Part shown: piece by piece, positions 52,454 through 61,400 of the stretch
Layout of the letters: each line of letters starts with the position of its first letter
Numbering within the stretch: the first letter of the stretch is position 1
NCBI GenBank assembly: GCA_020161815.1
Contig: JAIUOP010000003.1
Span: 62,001-126,000 of the forward strand
Source: Actinomycetota bacterium
GTDB taxonomy: Bacteria > Actinomycetota > Actinomycetes > Actinomycetales > Dermatophilaceae
Reading direction: 5' to 3'
DNA: 64,000 nucleotides
The notes under the pieces: generated by a model
Told to the model about the DNA's origin: nothing
Seen by the model: the letters and a program-made list of their open reading frames with translations, nothing else
Database searches by the model: none
Program-made: the position numbers and the translations under genes

Positions 52454-53152
52454 ATGCCCATGCCCTGGGAGGACTCGTTCACGCCGGTCAGTCGATCGCA
52501 ACGGTGGCGAGCGATCCTCCGGAAGCAACCTTCAGCCCTGCTCCTGGCCGTCCAGATCGCGGTGATCCTGCTGCTGCCGTGGTTGCAGAGCCTCGACTAC
52601 GGACGGGTGGTCCTGACGCTCCTGAGCTTCGCTGCCCTCACCGTCGCTGTCATCACCGTCCGCAGCACGCCTGCCCTGACGTGGTTCTCCGCGCTCCTGG
52701 GTGTGCCGGCCGCCTGCCTCGAGATTGCCACCCTGTTCACAGACAGCACCGCGGTGACGGCCCTCGCGCACGCGGCGCTGGGTGCCTTCTACCTCTACAC
52801 CGCGTACGGCCTCATCTCGTACATGTTCGAGGACTCCTTCGTCACCAAGGACGAACTCTTCGCGGTGGGCGCGTGCTTCACGGTCCTGCTCTTTGCCTTC
52901 GCCTACATCTTCATGTCGATCCAGGAGATCTACCCGGGGTCCTTCGTGTCCTTCGACGGCCAGGGGCAACGCACCTTCCTCGAGCTCATCTACTTCTCGG
53001 GAGCCAACCTCACCAGCGTCGGGCTCTCGGACGTGGGCGCCGTCCGGCCGCACGCCCGAGCCATCACGACCATCGAACAGCTCAGTGGGGTGCTCTACGT
53101 GGCGATGGTGATCTCGCGCCTCGTCGCGCTCACCGCGATGCGGAACCGGTGA
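52454..53152 (+). CDS. Two-helix ion-channel-like membrane protein
   Basis: The 232-residue protein has about six hydrophobic segments. The last two flank a pore-loop-like segment (ELIYFSGANLTSVGLSDVGA) and are followed by AITTIEQLSGVLYVAMVISR, which fits the Ion_trans_2 pattern of bacterial potassium channels (YFSxxTLTTVGYGD...ARxxxxxExxxGxxYxAxLIARLV). The filter reads TSVGLSD in place of TVGYGD, so K+ selectivity is uncertain. The N-terminal helices resemble other actinobacterial two-pore-helix proteins of unknown role. The 3' end overlaps the dipeptidase gene by 23 bp, tail to tail. Confidence 0.65.
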   Translation: MPMPWEDSFTPVSRSQRWRAILRKQPSALLLAVQIAVILLLPWLQSLDYGRVVLTLLSFAALTVAVITVRSTPALTWFSALLGVPAACLEIATLFTDSTAVTALAHAALGAFYLYTAYGLISYMFEDSFVTKDELFAVGACFTVLLFAFAYIFMSIQEIYPGSFVSFDGQGQRTFLELIYFSGANLTSVGLSDVGAVRPHARAITTIEQLSGVLYVAMVISRLVALTAMRNR

Positions 53153-54332
53153 TCCCTCCCGGATCCAGCGATGCGATGGTGGCGAGACTGGGCTCGCGCT
53201 CCTGCTGGAGTCGATCGGCCACCAGTTCGGCGTCACCGAGAACGCGCCGGATGTTGCCGCTCGTGAGGGCGCCCAGGTCGGCCCCCGACCATGAGCGCTC
53301 GGCGAGGGCCTCGAGCAACCCCGGATAGCAGGACACGTCCTCGAGCCCCTCGGGCAGGGCCTCGACCCCGTCGTAGTCACCGCCGAGGCCGACATGCTCG
53401 ATCCCGGCGACCTCCCGGACGTGCTCGACGTGCGCCACGACGTCGGACAGGGTCGCCGTCGGCGGTGGTGCCTGCGTCCGCCGCTGCCGACAGAACGCCG
53501 TGTATGCCGGGTAGTCGCCGGGGTCGATTCCTTCGGCCCGAGCAGCCTCCGCCGCCGCGAGGTCCCACTCGCGCGCCGCTTCCGAGACGAACTTCGGCAC
53601 GAAGGTCACCATGCACACGCCGCCGTTGGTGGCCAGGGACCGGAGCACATCGTCGGGCACATTGCGGGGGTGGTCGCACACGGCGCGGGCCGAGCTGTGC
53701 GAGAAGACGATCGGTGCCTGCGAGGTCTCGAGCGCATCACGCATCGTGTCGGCCGACACGTGCGAGCAGTCGACGAGCATCCCCAGGCGGTTCATCTCGC
53801 GGACGACCTCGTGCCCGAAGGGCGAGAGCCCGCCGAGCACGCGCTCGTCCGTCGCGGAGTCGGCCCAGGGCACGTTCTGGTTGTGGGTCAGCGTGAGGTA
53901 GCGCACCCCGAGGGCATGGAGCATGCGCAGGGCCCCCATCGACGAGCCGATCGACTGGCCGCCCTCGGCCCCCATGAGCGAGGCGATGCGCCCCTGCGAC
54001 CAGGCTCGATCCACGTCGGCCGCGCTGACCGCGAAGGCCAGCTCATCGGCATACCGGATCGTCATCGACCGGACGAAGTCCACCTGTTCGAGGGTGGCGA
54101 CCACGGCCTCACCCTCTGGAATGGTCCCGGGCACGAAGACCGACCAGAACTGGGCCCCGACCCCACCCGCGCGCAACCGGGGGAGGTCGGTGTGCGTGCG
54201 CGTCCCGACGGTGCCGATGTCCAGAGCGGCACAGTCGTAGCCGACGAGGGTGCGCATCTCCCAGGGGAGGTCGTTGTGCCCGTCCCAGACGGGGTGGTCG
54301 GTCAGCACGGTGGAGACGAGGTCCGAGGTCAC
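53130..54332 (-). CDS. Membrane dipeptidase (M19 family)
   Basis: The 400-residue zinc dipeptidase has the first metal motif WDGHNDLPW, the bridging glutamate region in [27 protein letters not shown] with a ligand histidine, [20 protein letters not shown] with the next, and [14 protein letters not shown]. Despite the family name there is no signal peptide, so it should be cytosolic and act on dipeptides, possibly with D-residues. Start GTG 54332. Confidence 0.9.
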   Translation of the reverse strand: MTSDLVSTVLTDHPVWDGHNDLPWEMRTLVGYDCAALDIGTVGTRTHTDLPRLRAGGVGAQFWSVFVPGTIPEGEAVVATLEQVDFVRSMTIRYADELAFAVSAADVDRAWSQGRIASLMGAEGGQSIGSSMGALRMLHALGVRYLTLTHNQNVPWADSATDERVLGGLSPFGHEVVREMNRLGMLVDCSHVSADTMRDALETSQAPIVFSHSSARAVCDHPRNVPDDVLRSLATNGGVCMVTFVPKFVSEAAREWDLAAAEAARAEGIDPGDYPAYTAFCRQRRTQAPPPTATLSDVVAHVEHVREVAGIEHVGLGGDYDGVEALPEGLEDVSCYPGLLEALAERSWSGADLGALTSGNIRRVLGDAELVADRLQQEREPSLATIASLDPGGITGSASR

Positions 54333-54374
54333 GCGTCCGACTGTGCCACAGGCTCCGCAAGCGAGGGCGCCAAC

Positions 54375-54380
54375 TACAGT
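54375..54380 (+). promoter_or_regulatory. -10 box of rimO
   Basis: TACAGT lies 6 nt before ATG 54387, again leaderless geometry. Confidence 0.5.
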
Positions 54381-54386
54381 GGGGCC

Positions 54387-55802
54387 ATGACGACGGCGGA
54401 GGAAGGGGAGCGGACCGTCGCCCTCGTCACCCTCGGCTGCACCCGCAACGAGGTCGACTCCGAGGAGCTGGCCGGGCGGCTGCGCGCGGGCGGTTGGCGG
54501 CTCGTCGACGACGCCGCGGACGCCGACGTCGCCGTCGTCAACACCTGCGGCTTCGTCGAGCAGGCCAAGAAGGACTCGATCGACACCCTGTTGGAGGCGG
54601 CCGACCTCAAGGAGCACGGTCGCACGCAGGCAGTCGTCGCCGTCGGCTGCCTCGCCGAGCGCTATGGCCAGACGCTCGCCGACGAGCTGCCCGACGCCGA
54701 CGCGGTCCTCGGCTTCGACTCGTATGCCGACCTCTCCAGCACCCTGCGCCGCATCCTGGCGGGGGAGCGGGTCGCCAGCCACGTGCCGGCTGACCGGCGC
54801 CGGCTGCTGCCGCTCACGCCGGTGGCGCGCCAGGCCGAGAGCGTGGCCGTCGCGCTGCCCGGGCACGACTCGAGCGCCGACGGCGTGGTCCGGGCACGAC
54901 TCGACGGTCGCCCGTGGGCCCCGCTGAAGATCGCCAGCGGCTGTGACCGCAGGTGCTCGTTCTGCGCGATCCCGAGCTTCCGGGGGGCGTTCGTCTCGCG
55001 GCGGCCGCACGATGTGATCGCCGAGGCCCGATGGCTCGGGGAGCAGGGTGTGCGCGAGCTGCTTCTCGTCTCGGAGAACTCGACGTCCTACGGGAAGGAC
55101 CTCGGCGACCTGGCCCTGCTCGAGAAGATCCTGCCGGAGCTGTGCGACCTGCCCGGCATCGAGCGGGTCCGCGTCTCCTACCTCCAGCCCGCGGAGATCC
55201 GCCCCGGGCTGCTGGAGACGATGGCCGGCCTCGAGAAGGTCATGCCGTGGTACGACCTGTCCTTCCAGCACGCGTCCCCCACCGTGCTGCGGAGGATGCG
55301 CCGGTTCGGCGGCACCGAGGACTTCCTGCGCCTCGTCGAGGGGATCCGCACGCGTGAGCCCGCGGCCGGCATACGCACCAATGTCATCGTCGGCTTCCCC
55401 GGCGAGACCGAGGAGGACGTGCTCGAGCTGGAGCGCTTCCTCACGGCGGCCGAGCTCGACGTCGTCGGTGTCTTCGCCTACTCCGACGAGGACGGCACCG
55501 AGGCCGAGTCGCTGCCCGGCAAGATCGACCAGGACGTCATCGAGGAGCGTCACACCCGGATCACCGACCTCGTCGAGGAGCTCATGGCCCAGCGTGCTGA
55601 GGCTCGGATCGGCGAGGACGTCACCGTCCTCGTCGACGAGGTCGACGCGGAGACCGGTGAGTCGATCGGGCGCGCCGAGCACCAGGGGCCCGACGTCGAC
55701 GGCGTGACGATCCTGCCCGCCGGCACGGCCACACCGGGCCAGTTCGTCACGGCCCGCGTGGTGGCGGCCGAAGGTGTGGACCTGCGAGGCGTGCGCCCAT
55801 GA
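54387..55802 (+). CDS. rimO: Ribosomal protein S12 methylthiotransferase RimO
   Basis: The 471-residue radical-SAM enzyme methylthiolates an aspartate of S12. The N-terminal UPF0004 domain has [21 protein letters not shown] and VGCLAERYG, whose cysteines bind the auxiliary cluster. [16 protein letters not shown] is the radical-SAM motif, and a TRAM domain ends the protein ([12 protein letters not shown]). It overlaps pgsA by 4 bp; rimO-pgsA-pncC is a common actinobacterial order. Confidence 0.95.
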   Translation: MTTAEEGERTVALVTLGCTRNEVDSEELAGRLRAGGWRLVDDAADADVAVVNTCGFVEQAKKDSIDTLLEAADLKEHGRTQAVVAVGCLAERYGQTLADELPDADAVLGFDSYADLSSTLRRILAGERVASHVPADRRRLLPLTPVARQAESVAVALPGHDSSADGVVRARLDGRPWAPLKIASGCDRRCSFCAIPSFRGAFVSRRPHDVIAEARWLGEQGVRELLLVSENSTSYGKDLGDLALLEKILPELCDLPGIERVRVSYLQPAEIRPGLLETMAGLEKVMPWYDLSFQHASPTVLRRMRRFGGTEDFLRLVEGIRTREPAAGIRTNVIVGFPGETEEDVLELERFLTAAELDVVGVFAYSDEDGTEAESLPGKIDQDVIEERHTRITDLVEELMAQRAEARIGEDVTVLVDEVDAETGESIGRAEHQGPDVDGVTILPAGTATPGQFVTARVVAAEGVDLRGVRP

Positions 55803-56452
55803 CCATGCACCCGGTCCGGCGGGTCAGTGCGTGGAACGTCGCCAACTACCTCACGGTCTTCCGGATCGTCCTCGTGCCCGTCTTCGGCTGGTTGCTCCTC
55901 CACGACGAGGGCCGCTCGGTGGGGCACCGGTGGGCGGCCTTCGCCGTGTTCACGCTGGCGATGGTCACCGACCGCATCGACGGCGACCTCGCGCGCAGCC
56001 GGGGGTTGGTGACGGACTTCGGCAAGGTCGTGGACCCGATTGCCGACAAGCTGCTCGTCACCATGGCCCTGGTCGGCCTCTCCGCGATCGGACTGGTGCC
56101 CTGGTGGATCACGATCGTCATCCTCGTGCGCGAGTGGGGCGTCACCGCCGTCCGCTTCTGGGTCATCCGCCACGGGGTGATGGCCGCCGGGCGCGGCGGC
56201 AAGCTCAAGACGATGCTCCAGGCCCTCGCGCTCGGCTGGTTCGTCATGCCGATCGAGCTCCTTCCCTACGCCGCGGTCTGGACGTGGGTGGCCTGGATCC
56301 TGCTCGCGCTCGCCCTCGTCGTGACGGTCGTGACCGGCGTCGACTACCTCATCGATGCCCTCCGTCTGCGCCGGACCAGCGAGCGGGCGGCCCGCAAGCG
56401 GGCCGAGCGTGCCTCCCGGCGAGCCGGCGGGGCGGGCGGCGGCACCACGTGA
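55799..56452 (+). CDS. pgsA: CDP-diacylglycerol-glycerol-3-phosphate 3-phosphatidyltransferase
   Basis: The 217-residue membrane enzyme makes phosphatidylglycerol phosphate. The CDP-alcohol phosphotransferase motif is complete: [18 protein letters not shown] continuing to VVDPIADK, giving the DxxDGxxAR...G...DxxxD ligands. About six helices are predicted and the C-terminus is basic. It overlaps rimO and the CinA-like gene by 4 bp each. Confidence 0.93.
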   Translation: MTMHPVRRVSAWNVANYLTVFRIVLVPVFGWLLLHDEGRSVGHRWAAFAVFTLAMVTDRIDGDLARSRGLVTDFGKVVDPIADKLLVTMALVGLSAIGLVPWWITIVILVREWGVTAVRFWVIRHGVMAAGRGGKLKTMLQALALGWFVMPIELLPYAAVWTWVAWILLALALVVTVVTGVDYLIDALRLRRTSERAARKRAERASRRAGGAGGGTT

Positions 56453-56934
56453 GCCCGCCTGACGCGCACTCCCTCGTCGCCTCCCTGCGCGACCGCGGGC
56501 TCACCATCGCGACCGCTGAGTCCCTCACCGGCGGTCTGGTGTGCGCCGCCCTCACCGACGTCCCGGGCGCCTCGGCCGTGGTGCGTGGCGGCGTGGTCGG
56601 CTACGCCACGGACGCCAAGGCCTCCGTCCTCGGTGTCGACCCCGACGTGCTCGGTCGCCGAGGAGCGGTCGACCCCGAGGTCGCGCGGCAGATGGCCGAG
56701 GGCGTATGCCGTGTGCTCGCCTCCGACGTCGGGGTGGCCACCACCGGGGTGGCCGGGCCCGATCCGCAGGACGGCCGGCCGGTCGGCACCGTCCACCTCG
56801 CGGTCTCGATGGGGGGAAGCACCCGCGTCTGCTCGTTGTTGCTCCACGGCGACCGCGCGGCCATTCGTCGGGCAACCGTCGTGGCCGCCCTCGACCTGGT
56901 GTCGCAGGTGTTGGATGACACTGCGGAGAGGTAA
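56449..56934 (+). CDS. pncC: CinA C-domain / nicotinamide-nucleotide amidase
   Basis: The 161-residue protein is the stand-alone CinA C-terminal domain: ATAESLTGGLVCAALTDVPG, then VVRGGVVGYATDAKASVLGV and ATTGVAGPDPQDGRPVGTVH. It probably deamidates nicotinamide mononucleotide in NAD recycling. Start GTG 56449 overlaps pgsA. It carries a copy of the extended 18-bp form of the repeated octamer (56704-56721). Confidence 0.92.
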   Translation: MSPPDAHSLVASLRDRGLTIATAESLTGGLVCAALTDVPGASAVVRGGVVGYATDAKASVLGVDPDVLGRRGAVDPEVARQMAEGVCRVLASDVGVATTGVAGPDPQDGRPVGTVHLAVSMGGSTRVCSLLLHGDRAAIRRATVVAALDLVSQVLDDTAER

Positions 56935-57020
56935 CGTGACCGGCAGCACCACAGTTCGTGCGGGTGCCGGTGCAGTGCGTCATCGAGATCGAGCCGTCGT
57001 CTGAGTCAAGGAGGAGATCC
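56935..57020 (+). promoter_or_regulatory. clgR leader
   Basis: The 86 bp between pncC and clgR hold AAGGAGGAG (57008-57016) before the ATG. No clear operator or -10 box is recognised, so clgR could be read from upstream as well. Confidence 0.35.
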
Positions 57021-57329
57021 ATGGTCCTGCTTCGCCAGGAGCTCGGTGAGCTCCTCCGGGAGACCCGCCGCGACCAGGGGCGCACCCTGCGTGAGGTCTC
57101 CGCTGCCGCCAATGTCTCCCTGGGCTACCTCAGCGAGCTCGAGCGCGGCACCAAGGAGGCCTCCTCCGAGCTGCTCCAGTCGGTCTCCCTGGCGCTTGGC
57201 CTGCAGCTCTCGGAGTTGCTCGTCGACCTGACCGAGCGAGTCGCCCGGGCCGAGGCGATGACGCAGCCGGTGCCCCTCCCGGTGGCAGGTGTCACGCGCG
57301 TCGCCGCAGCTCGCCGCTCCGCCGCCTGA
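57021..57329 (+). CDS. clgR: ClgR-type helix-turn-helix regulator
   Basis: The 102-residue protein has an N-terminal HTH of the XRE type: [40 protein letters not shown] and [14 protein letters not shown]. ClgR activates clp protease and other stress genes in actinobacteria. The C-terminus is short and ends with Ala and Arg residues; in relatives such Ala-rich ends are targets of ClpP, which is a plausible control here. Start ATG 57021 has a strong ribosome site. Confidence 0.88.
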   Translation: MVLLRQELGELLRETRRDQGRTLREVSAAANVSLGYLSELERGTKEASSELLQSVSLALGLQLSELLVDLTERVARAEAMTQPVPLPVAGVTRVAAARRSAA

Positions 57330-57332
57330 CCC

Positions 57333-57427
57333 TCGCGGTTGTTACCTCCCGCCGCGGTTCTGTATCCCCCGCCGCGGTTCTGTATCCCCCGCCGCGGTTG
57401 TTACCCAATGCCGCGGTTGTTCTCGGC
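57333..57427. repeat. Tandem CCGCGGTT repeats (family D)
   Basis: Five imperfect units of about 20 bp begin GCGGTTGTT or GCGGTTCTG. Two consecutive units are identical (CCGCCGCGGTTCTGTATCCC). The last two units, CCGCGGTTGTTACCC and CCGCGGTTGTTCTCGG, mirror the two halves of one arm of palindrome C at 25,993. It lies between the convergent ends of clgR and the Fpg/Nei gene and has no long inverted repeat. Confidence 0.85.
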
Positions 57428-57435
57428 GCAAGATC

Positions 57436-58302
57436 TCATCCGCGATACGACCGGCGTGACTTTCGCGTCGAACCCAGCGGTGCTTGTCGAGCGCCGGCAT
57501 CCGTCGGAGCAAGACCGCCCTGGCAGGTCGGGCACGAGAACAGCGTCCGCTCCCGGGGCGCACTCCCCGTCATCGCGACACGGATGGTGTCGCCGCATCG
57601 TCGGCATGGGCGTCCCGACCGGCCGTGGACATAGCTCTCCGCCCCCACCCTGAGCACGCCGGTGCTGGACTGGATCGCGTGGTCCTTGGCCCGGTCCATG
57701 AGCGCACGGATCCGCGTGACGAGGCGATCGATCCGCTCGCGACCGAGATCGCGTGCCGGCGTCCAGGGCAGGATGCGTTCCACGAAGAGTGACTCACTCG
57801 CCCAATAGGTGCCGACACCGGCGAGATTGCGCTGGTCGAGCAGGGCATCGCCGATGAGCCCGTCGTACGCCGCGAGGTTCGTCACGGCCTGCCCGTGGTC
57901 CCAGTCCTCACCCAGCACATCGGGACCGAGGTGGCCCACGAGGCGGTCCTCCTCAGGGGTCGGCACGAGGTCGAGCATCCCCAGGCGCAGTCCCGCAGCC
58001 GTCCAGGTGTCGGTGCCGACCAGGGCGCGCAGGTCCGCACGCTTGCGGACCCCGTCGGTGTCCGCGCCGGGGTGGACGATGCGCCACTGACCTTCCATCC
58101 GCAGGTGCGAGTGCAGGGTGAGCCCGGAGTCGAAGCGGTGGAGCAGGTGCTTGCCCCGAGCGCGGACCTCGAGCGTCGTCATCCCGACCAGGTCCACGGT
58201 CGCCAGCTCACCCCAGCGCAGGTCGGAGCGGGTGACCGGGGCGCCGGCCAGGGCGCGGTGCAGCCGATCGGCGGTCCGCCACAGCGTGTCTCCCTCCGGC
58301 AT
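57436..58302 (-). CDS. Fpg/Nei family DNA glycosylase (Nei2-like)
   Basis: The 288-residue base-excision enzyme starts at ATG 58302 with PEGDTLWRTADRL, where the terminal proline is the nucleophile after Met removal and E2 assists. The middle has LLDQRNLAGVGTYWASE, the H2TH region. The C-terminal zinc finger is CRRCG...FSCPTCQ. MPEGDT starts are typical of actinobacterial Nei2 enzymes rather than MutM, which starts MPELPE. The start codon lies inside the repeated octamer. Cytosolic. Confidence 0.92.
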   Translation of the reverse strand: MPEGDTLWRTADRLHRALAGAPVTRSDLRWGELATVDLVGMTTLEVRARGKHLLHRFDSGLTLHSHLRMEGQWRIVHPGADTDGVRKRADLRALVGTDTWTAAGLRLGMLDLVPTPEEDRLVGHLGPDVLGEDWDHGQAVTNLAAYDGLIGDALLDQRNLAGVGTYWASESLFVERILPWTPARDLGRERIDRLVTRIRALMDRAKDHAIQSSTGVLRVGAESYVHGRSGRPCRRCGDTIRVAMTGSAPRERTLFSCPTCQGGLAPTDAGARQAPLGSTRKSRRSYRG

Positions 58303-58450
58303 ACCGTTCCTTCCGCGCTCTGGCGCCTCGGCCCTCGTCGCGGGCTCCGGAGTGGTCGCCGCCATCATCGCGTATGCCGCGGGGCTGGGGCGGGTGGCTG
58401 GGTGAGGTGCCAGTGGCAGGCGAGGTGGGCGCGACGCCCCCCGGTGATGC

Positions 58451-61400
58451 TCAGCGGCGCAGGCGCAGGCCGCGGGGGGTGAGGTGGAAGCCGGCGGCCG
58501 AGAGGGCGGCGCTGAGCGGGTGGTCCGAGCCGAGCACGGATGCACCGTCGGCCTTCTCGACGGTGAGGCGTCCGAGGGCTCCACGCTGCACCGCATCCGC
58601 CACGGCACGGGCGGCGAGCTCGAGCGTCGGGGGGTCCTCGACCCAGGTCAGCACGGTGCGGCCGCCCCGCTCGACGTAAAGGACGAGCTCTCCGTCGACG
58701 ATGACGACGACGGCCCCCGCCTTGCGGCCGGGGAGGTGGCCGCCCTCCGTGTCGCGCGGTGGCCACGTGAGCGCCGCACCGAACGGGTTGGCCGGATCGG
58801 TGGCCGCGAGCACGACGACCTCGGGGTCCTTGTCACGGTCAGCCCCACTCTGCCGGAGGGCGTCGACGGCGCCGGTCGTGGCGAACTGGGCGGCGCCGAG
58901 CCCCTCGACGAAGTACCCGCGACGCACCCGACCGGCCTCCTCGGCGGCCGCCAGGATGCGATAGGCCGACGCGAACCCCCCGGGGACCTCCTCGGCCAGC
59001 GCGGCTCCCCGCGTGACGACGCCATAGCGGTCGAGGAGGAGCTCGGCGACCGCGTGCGAGCGCACAGTCGGGTTCATCTCGGCGACCGGGAGCAGGGACC
59101 ACCGGCCCACCGTGTGCGGCGGACCTGAGCGGGAGGGCAGGGAGGGTCGCGTCGGAGCGCCGCCCAGCGATCCCAGCGCGAGCCGGCGACCGGCATACCT
59201 GGTCCGACGGGGACCGGTGGAGGTGCGCTTGTGCGCCGTCCGGCCCCCGGCGAGCAGCGTGCGGACGGGGGCGAAGGTGTCACCCGTGACCCGCCCGGAC
59301 CACACCAGGTCCCAGAGGGCGCGGGCAAGCTCCTCGTCGTCGAGCCAGCCCAGTCGGTCCGAGAGGGACCGGAAGAACCACGAGCCCCCTCCGGCGAGCA
59401 CATCGAGCACCCGGTCGCTCAGGGGTGAGTCCTCGGTGACCGACGGCGGAGCGGCTGGCTGCACCGGAAGCGTGAGGTGCGCGGTCTCGGCCAGGTGGAA
59501 GGACAGCCATCCGTCGTCGCCCGATGTCGCGCCGTGACCGGCCCAGAGGATGTCGCCCGCGGCGAGGGCCTCGTCGAGCAAGGCGGGGGAGTAGTCCCGG
59601 ACGCGCGCAGGCAAGACCAGGGTCTCCCACGAGCTGGCCGGCAGTGGCACCCCACTGAGCTGCTCGATGGCGCGCAGCAGCCCGTCACCTCCCCGCATCC
59701 GCCCGCCGACCTGCTGCCACCGGGGCAGGAAGCGGGCATAGTCCCGCGGCGGCACCGGCTCCACCTCGGCCCGCAGCGCCGCGAGCGAGCGTCGCCGCAG
59801 CAGGCGCAGCACCTCGGCGCCGCACCATTCCTCACCGGCGCCCTGGGGAAGGAACTCGCCCTCGACGACGCGGCCTCGGGCCACGAGCCCGGCGAGCGAG
59901 CTGCGGACCACGGCCGCCCCGAGGCCGAAACGGGCCGAGACGTCGGCGGTGGTGAACGGCCCTCGCGTGCGCGCGAAGCGCGCCACCAGGCTGCCGAGCG
60001 GATCCTGCTCGGGCTCGAGGAAGGCGCCCGGCACACCGACCGGCAGGGCGACCCCCAGGGCATCGCGCAAGCGTGCGGCATCCTCGATGGCCGCCCACTG
60101 CTCCTCCCCGGCGATGCGGACGGCGATGACCCGTCGTGCGGACTCCAGGTCGGCGAGCCAGGAGGTGACCTGAGGGCCGGCGTCGTCCCTGACTCGAGCA
60201 CGGATCTCGTCGACGCCAAGCGGCCCGAGCATCCGCAGCAGGTCGGCCACCTCGTCGGCGTCCCGGGCGCGCCGTTCGGGCACCAGGTGCTGCAACTCGG
60301 CATGGGTGCGCGCAATGGCGTCGGCGTCGAGCAGGTCGCGCAGGGCCAGGCCCTCGCTCGTGCCGAGGAGCTCGGCGAGGAGGGCCGGGTCGAGGGACAG
60401 GGCAGCAGCCCGGCGCTCGGCCAGCGGTGAGTCACCTTCGTAGAGGAACTGCGCGACATAGCCGAAGAGGAGCGACTGCGCGAACGGCGAGGGGCGGTCG
60501 CTCTCGACGTCGACCAGCCGCACCCGCCGGGATCCGAGGTCGGCCATGAGCTGGACCAGGCCGGGCACGTCGAAGACGTCCTGCACGCACTCGCGCACGG
60601 CCTCGTGGACGATCGGGAACGTGGGGTACTGCGCCGCGACCTCCAACAGCTGCGCCGCTCGCTGACGTTGTTGCCACAGCGGCTGGCGGCGATCGGGGCG
60701 CCGGCGGGGCAGGAGCAGCGCGCGCGCCGCGCACTCGCGGAACCGTGCGGCAAACAGCGCCGATCCCCCGATCTCGCGCACGACGAGGTCGTGCACCTCG
60801 TCGGGGTCAAGGCGCACCAGCTCGAGGATCTCGGCCCCGACGCCGGTCTGCCCGTCCTCGAACTCCAGGTCGGGCAACCGGCAGATGATCCCGTCGTCAC
60901 CGTGCAGTGCCTGCACGTCCACGCCGAAGCGCTCGCGCATGCGAGCGGCCACCGCGAGCGCCCACGGCGCATGGACCTGGGCCCCGAACGGCGAGTGGAT
61001 CGCCACCCGCCAGTCGCCGAGCTCGTCGCGGAAGCGCTCGACGACGATCGTCTCGTCGTCGGGGACGTGACCGGTCGCGGCCTGCTGGTCGGCGAGGTAG
61101 GCGAGCAGGTTGTCGGCGGCCCAGTCGTCCAGACCGGCCTCCTTCACCCGCTCGGCCGCCGTATGCCGTGGCGCAGACGCGACGTCGCGGACGAAGGCGC
61201 CCACCGCTCGGCCCAACTCCGCGGGCCGGCCCAGACTGTCGCCCTTCCAGAAGGGAAGCCGCCCGGGCAGCCCGGGCGCCGGCGTGACGAGCACGCGATC
61301 GTGGGTGATGTCCTCGATCCGCCACGTGCTGGTGCCGAGGGTGAACAGGTCACCGACGCGGGACTCGTAGACCATCTCCTCGTCGAGCTCGCCGACCCGC

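Noticed and set aside
57333..57427. CRISPR array
   Set aside because: Units are about 20 bp, contiguous and imperfect, with no unique spacers of constant length and no cas genes nearby.
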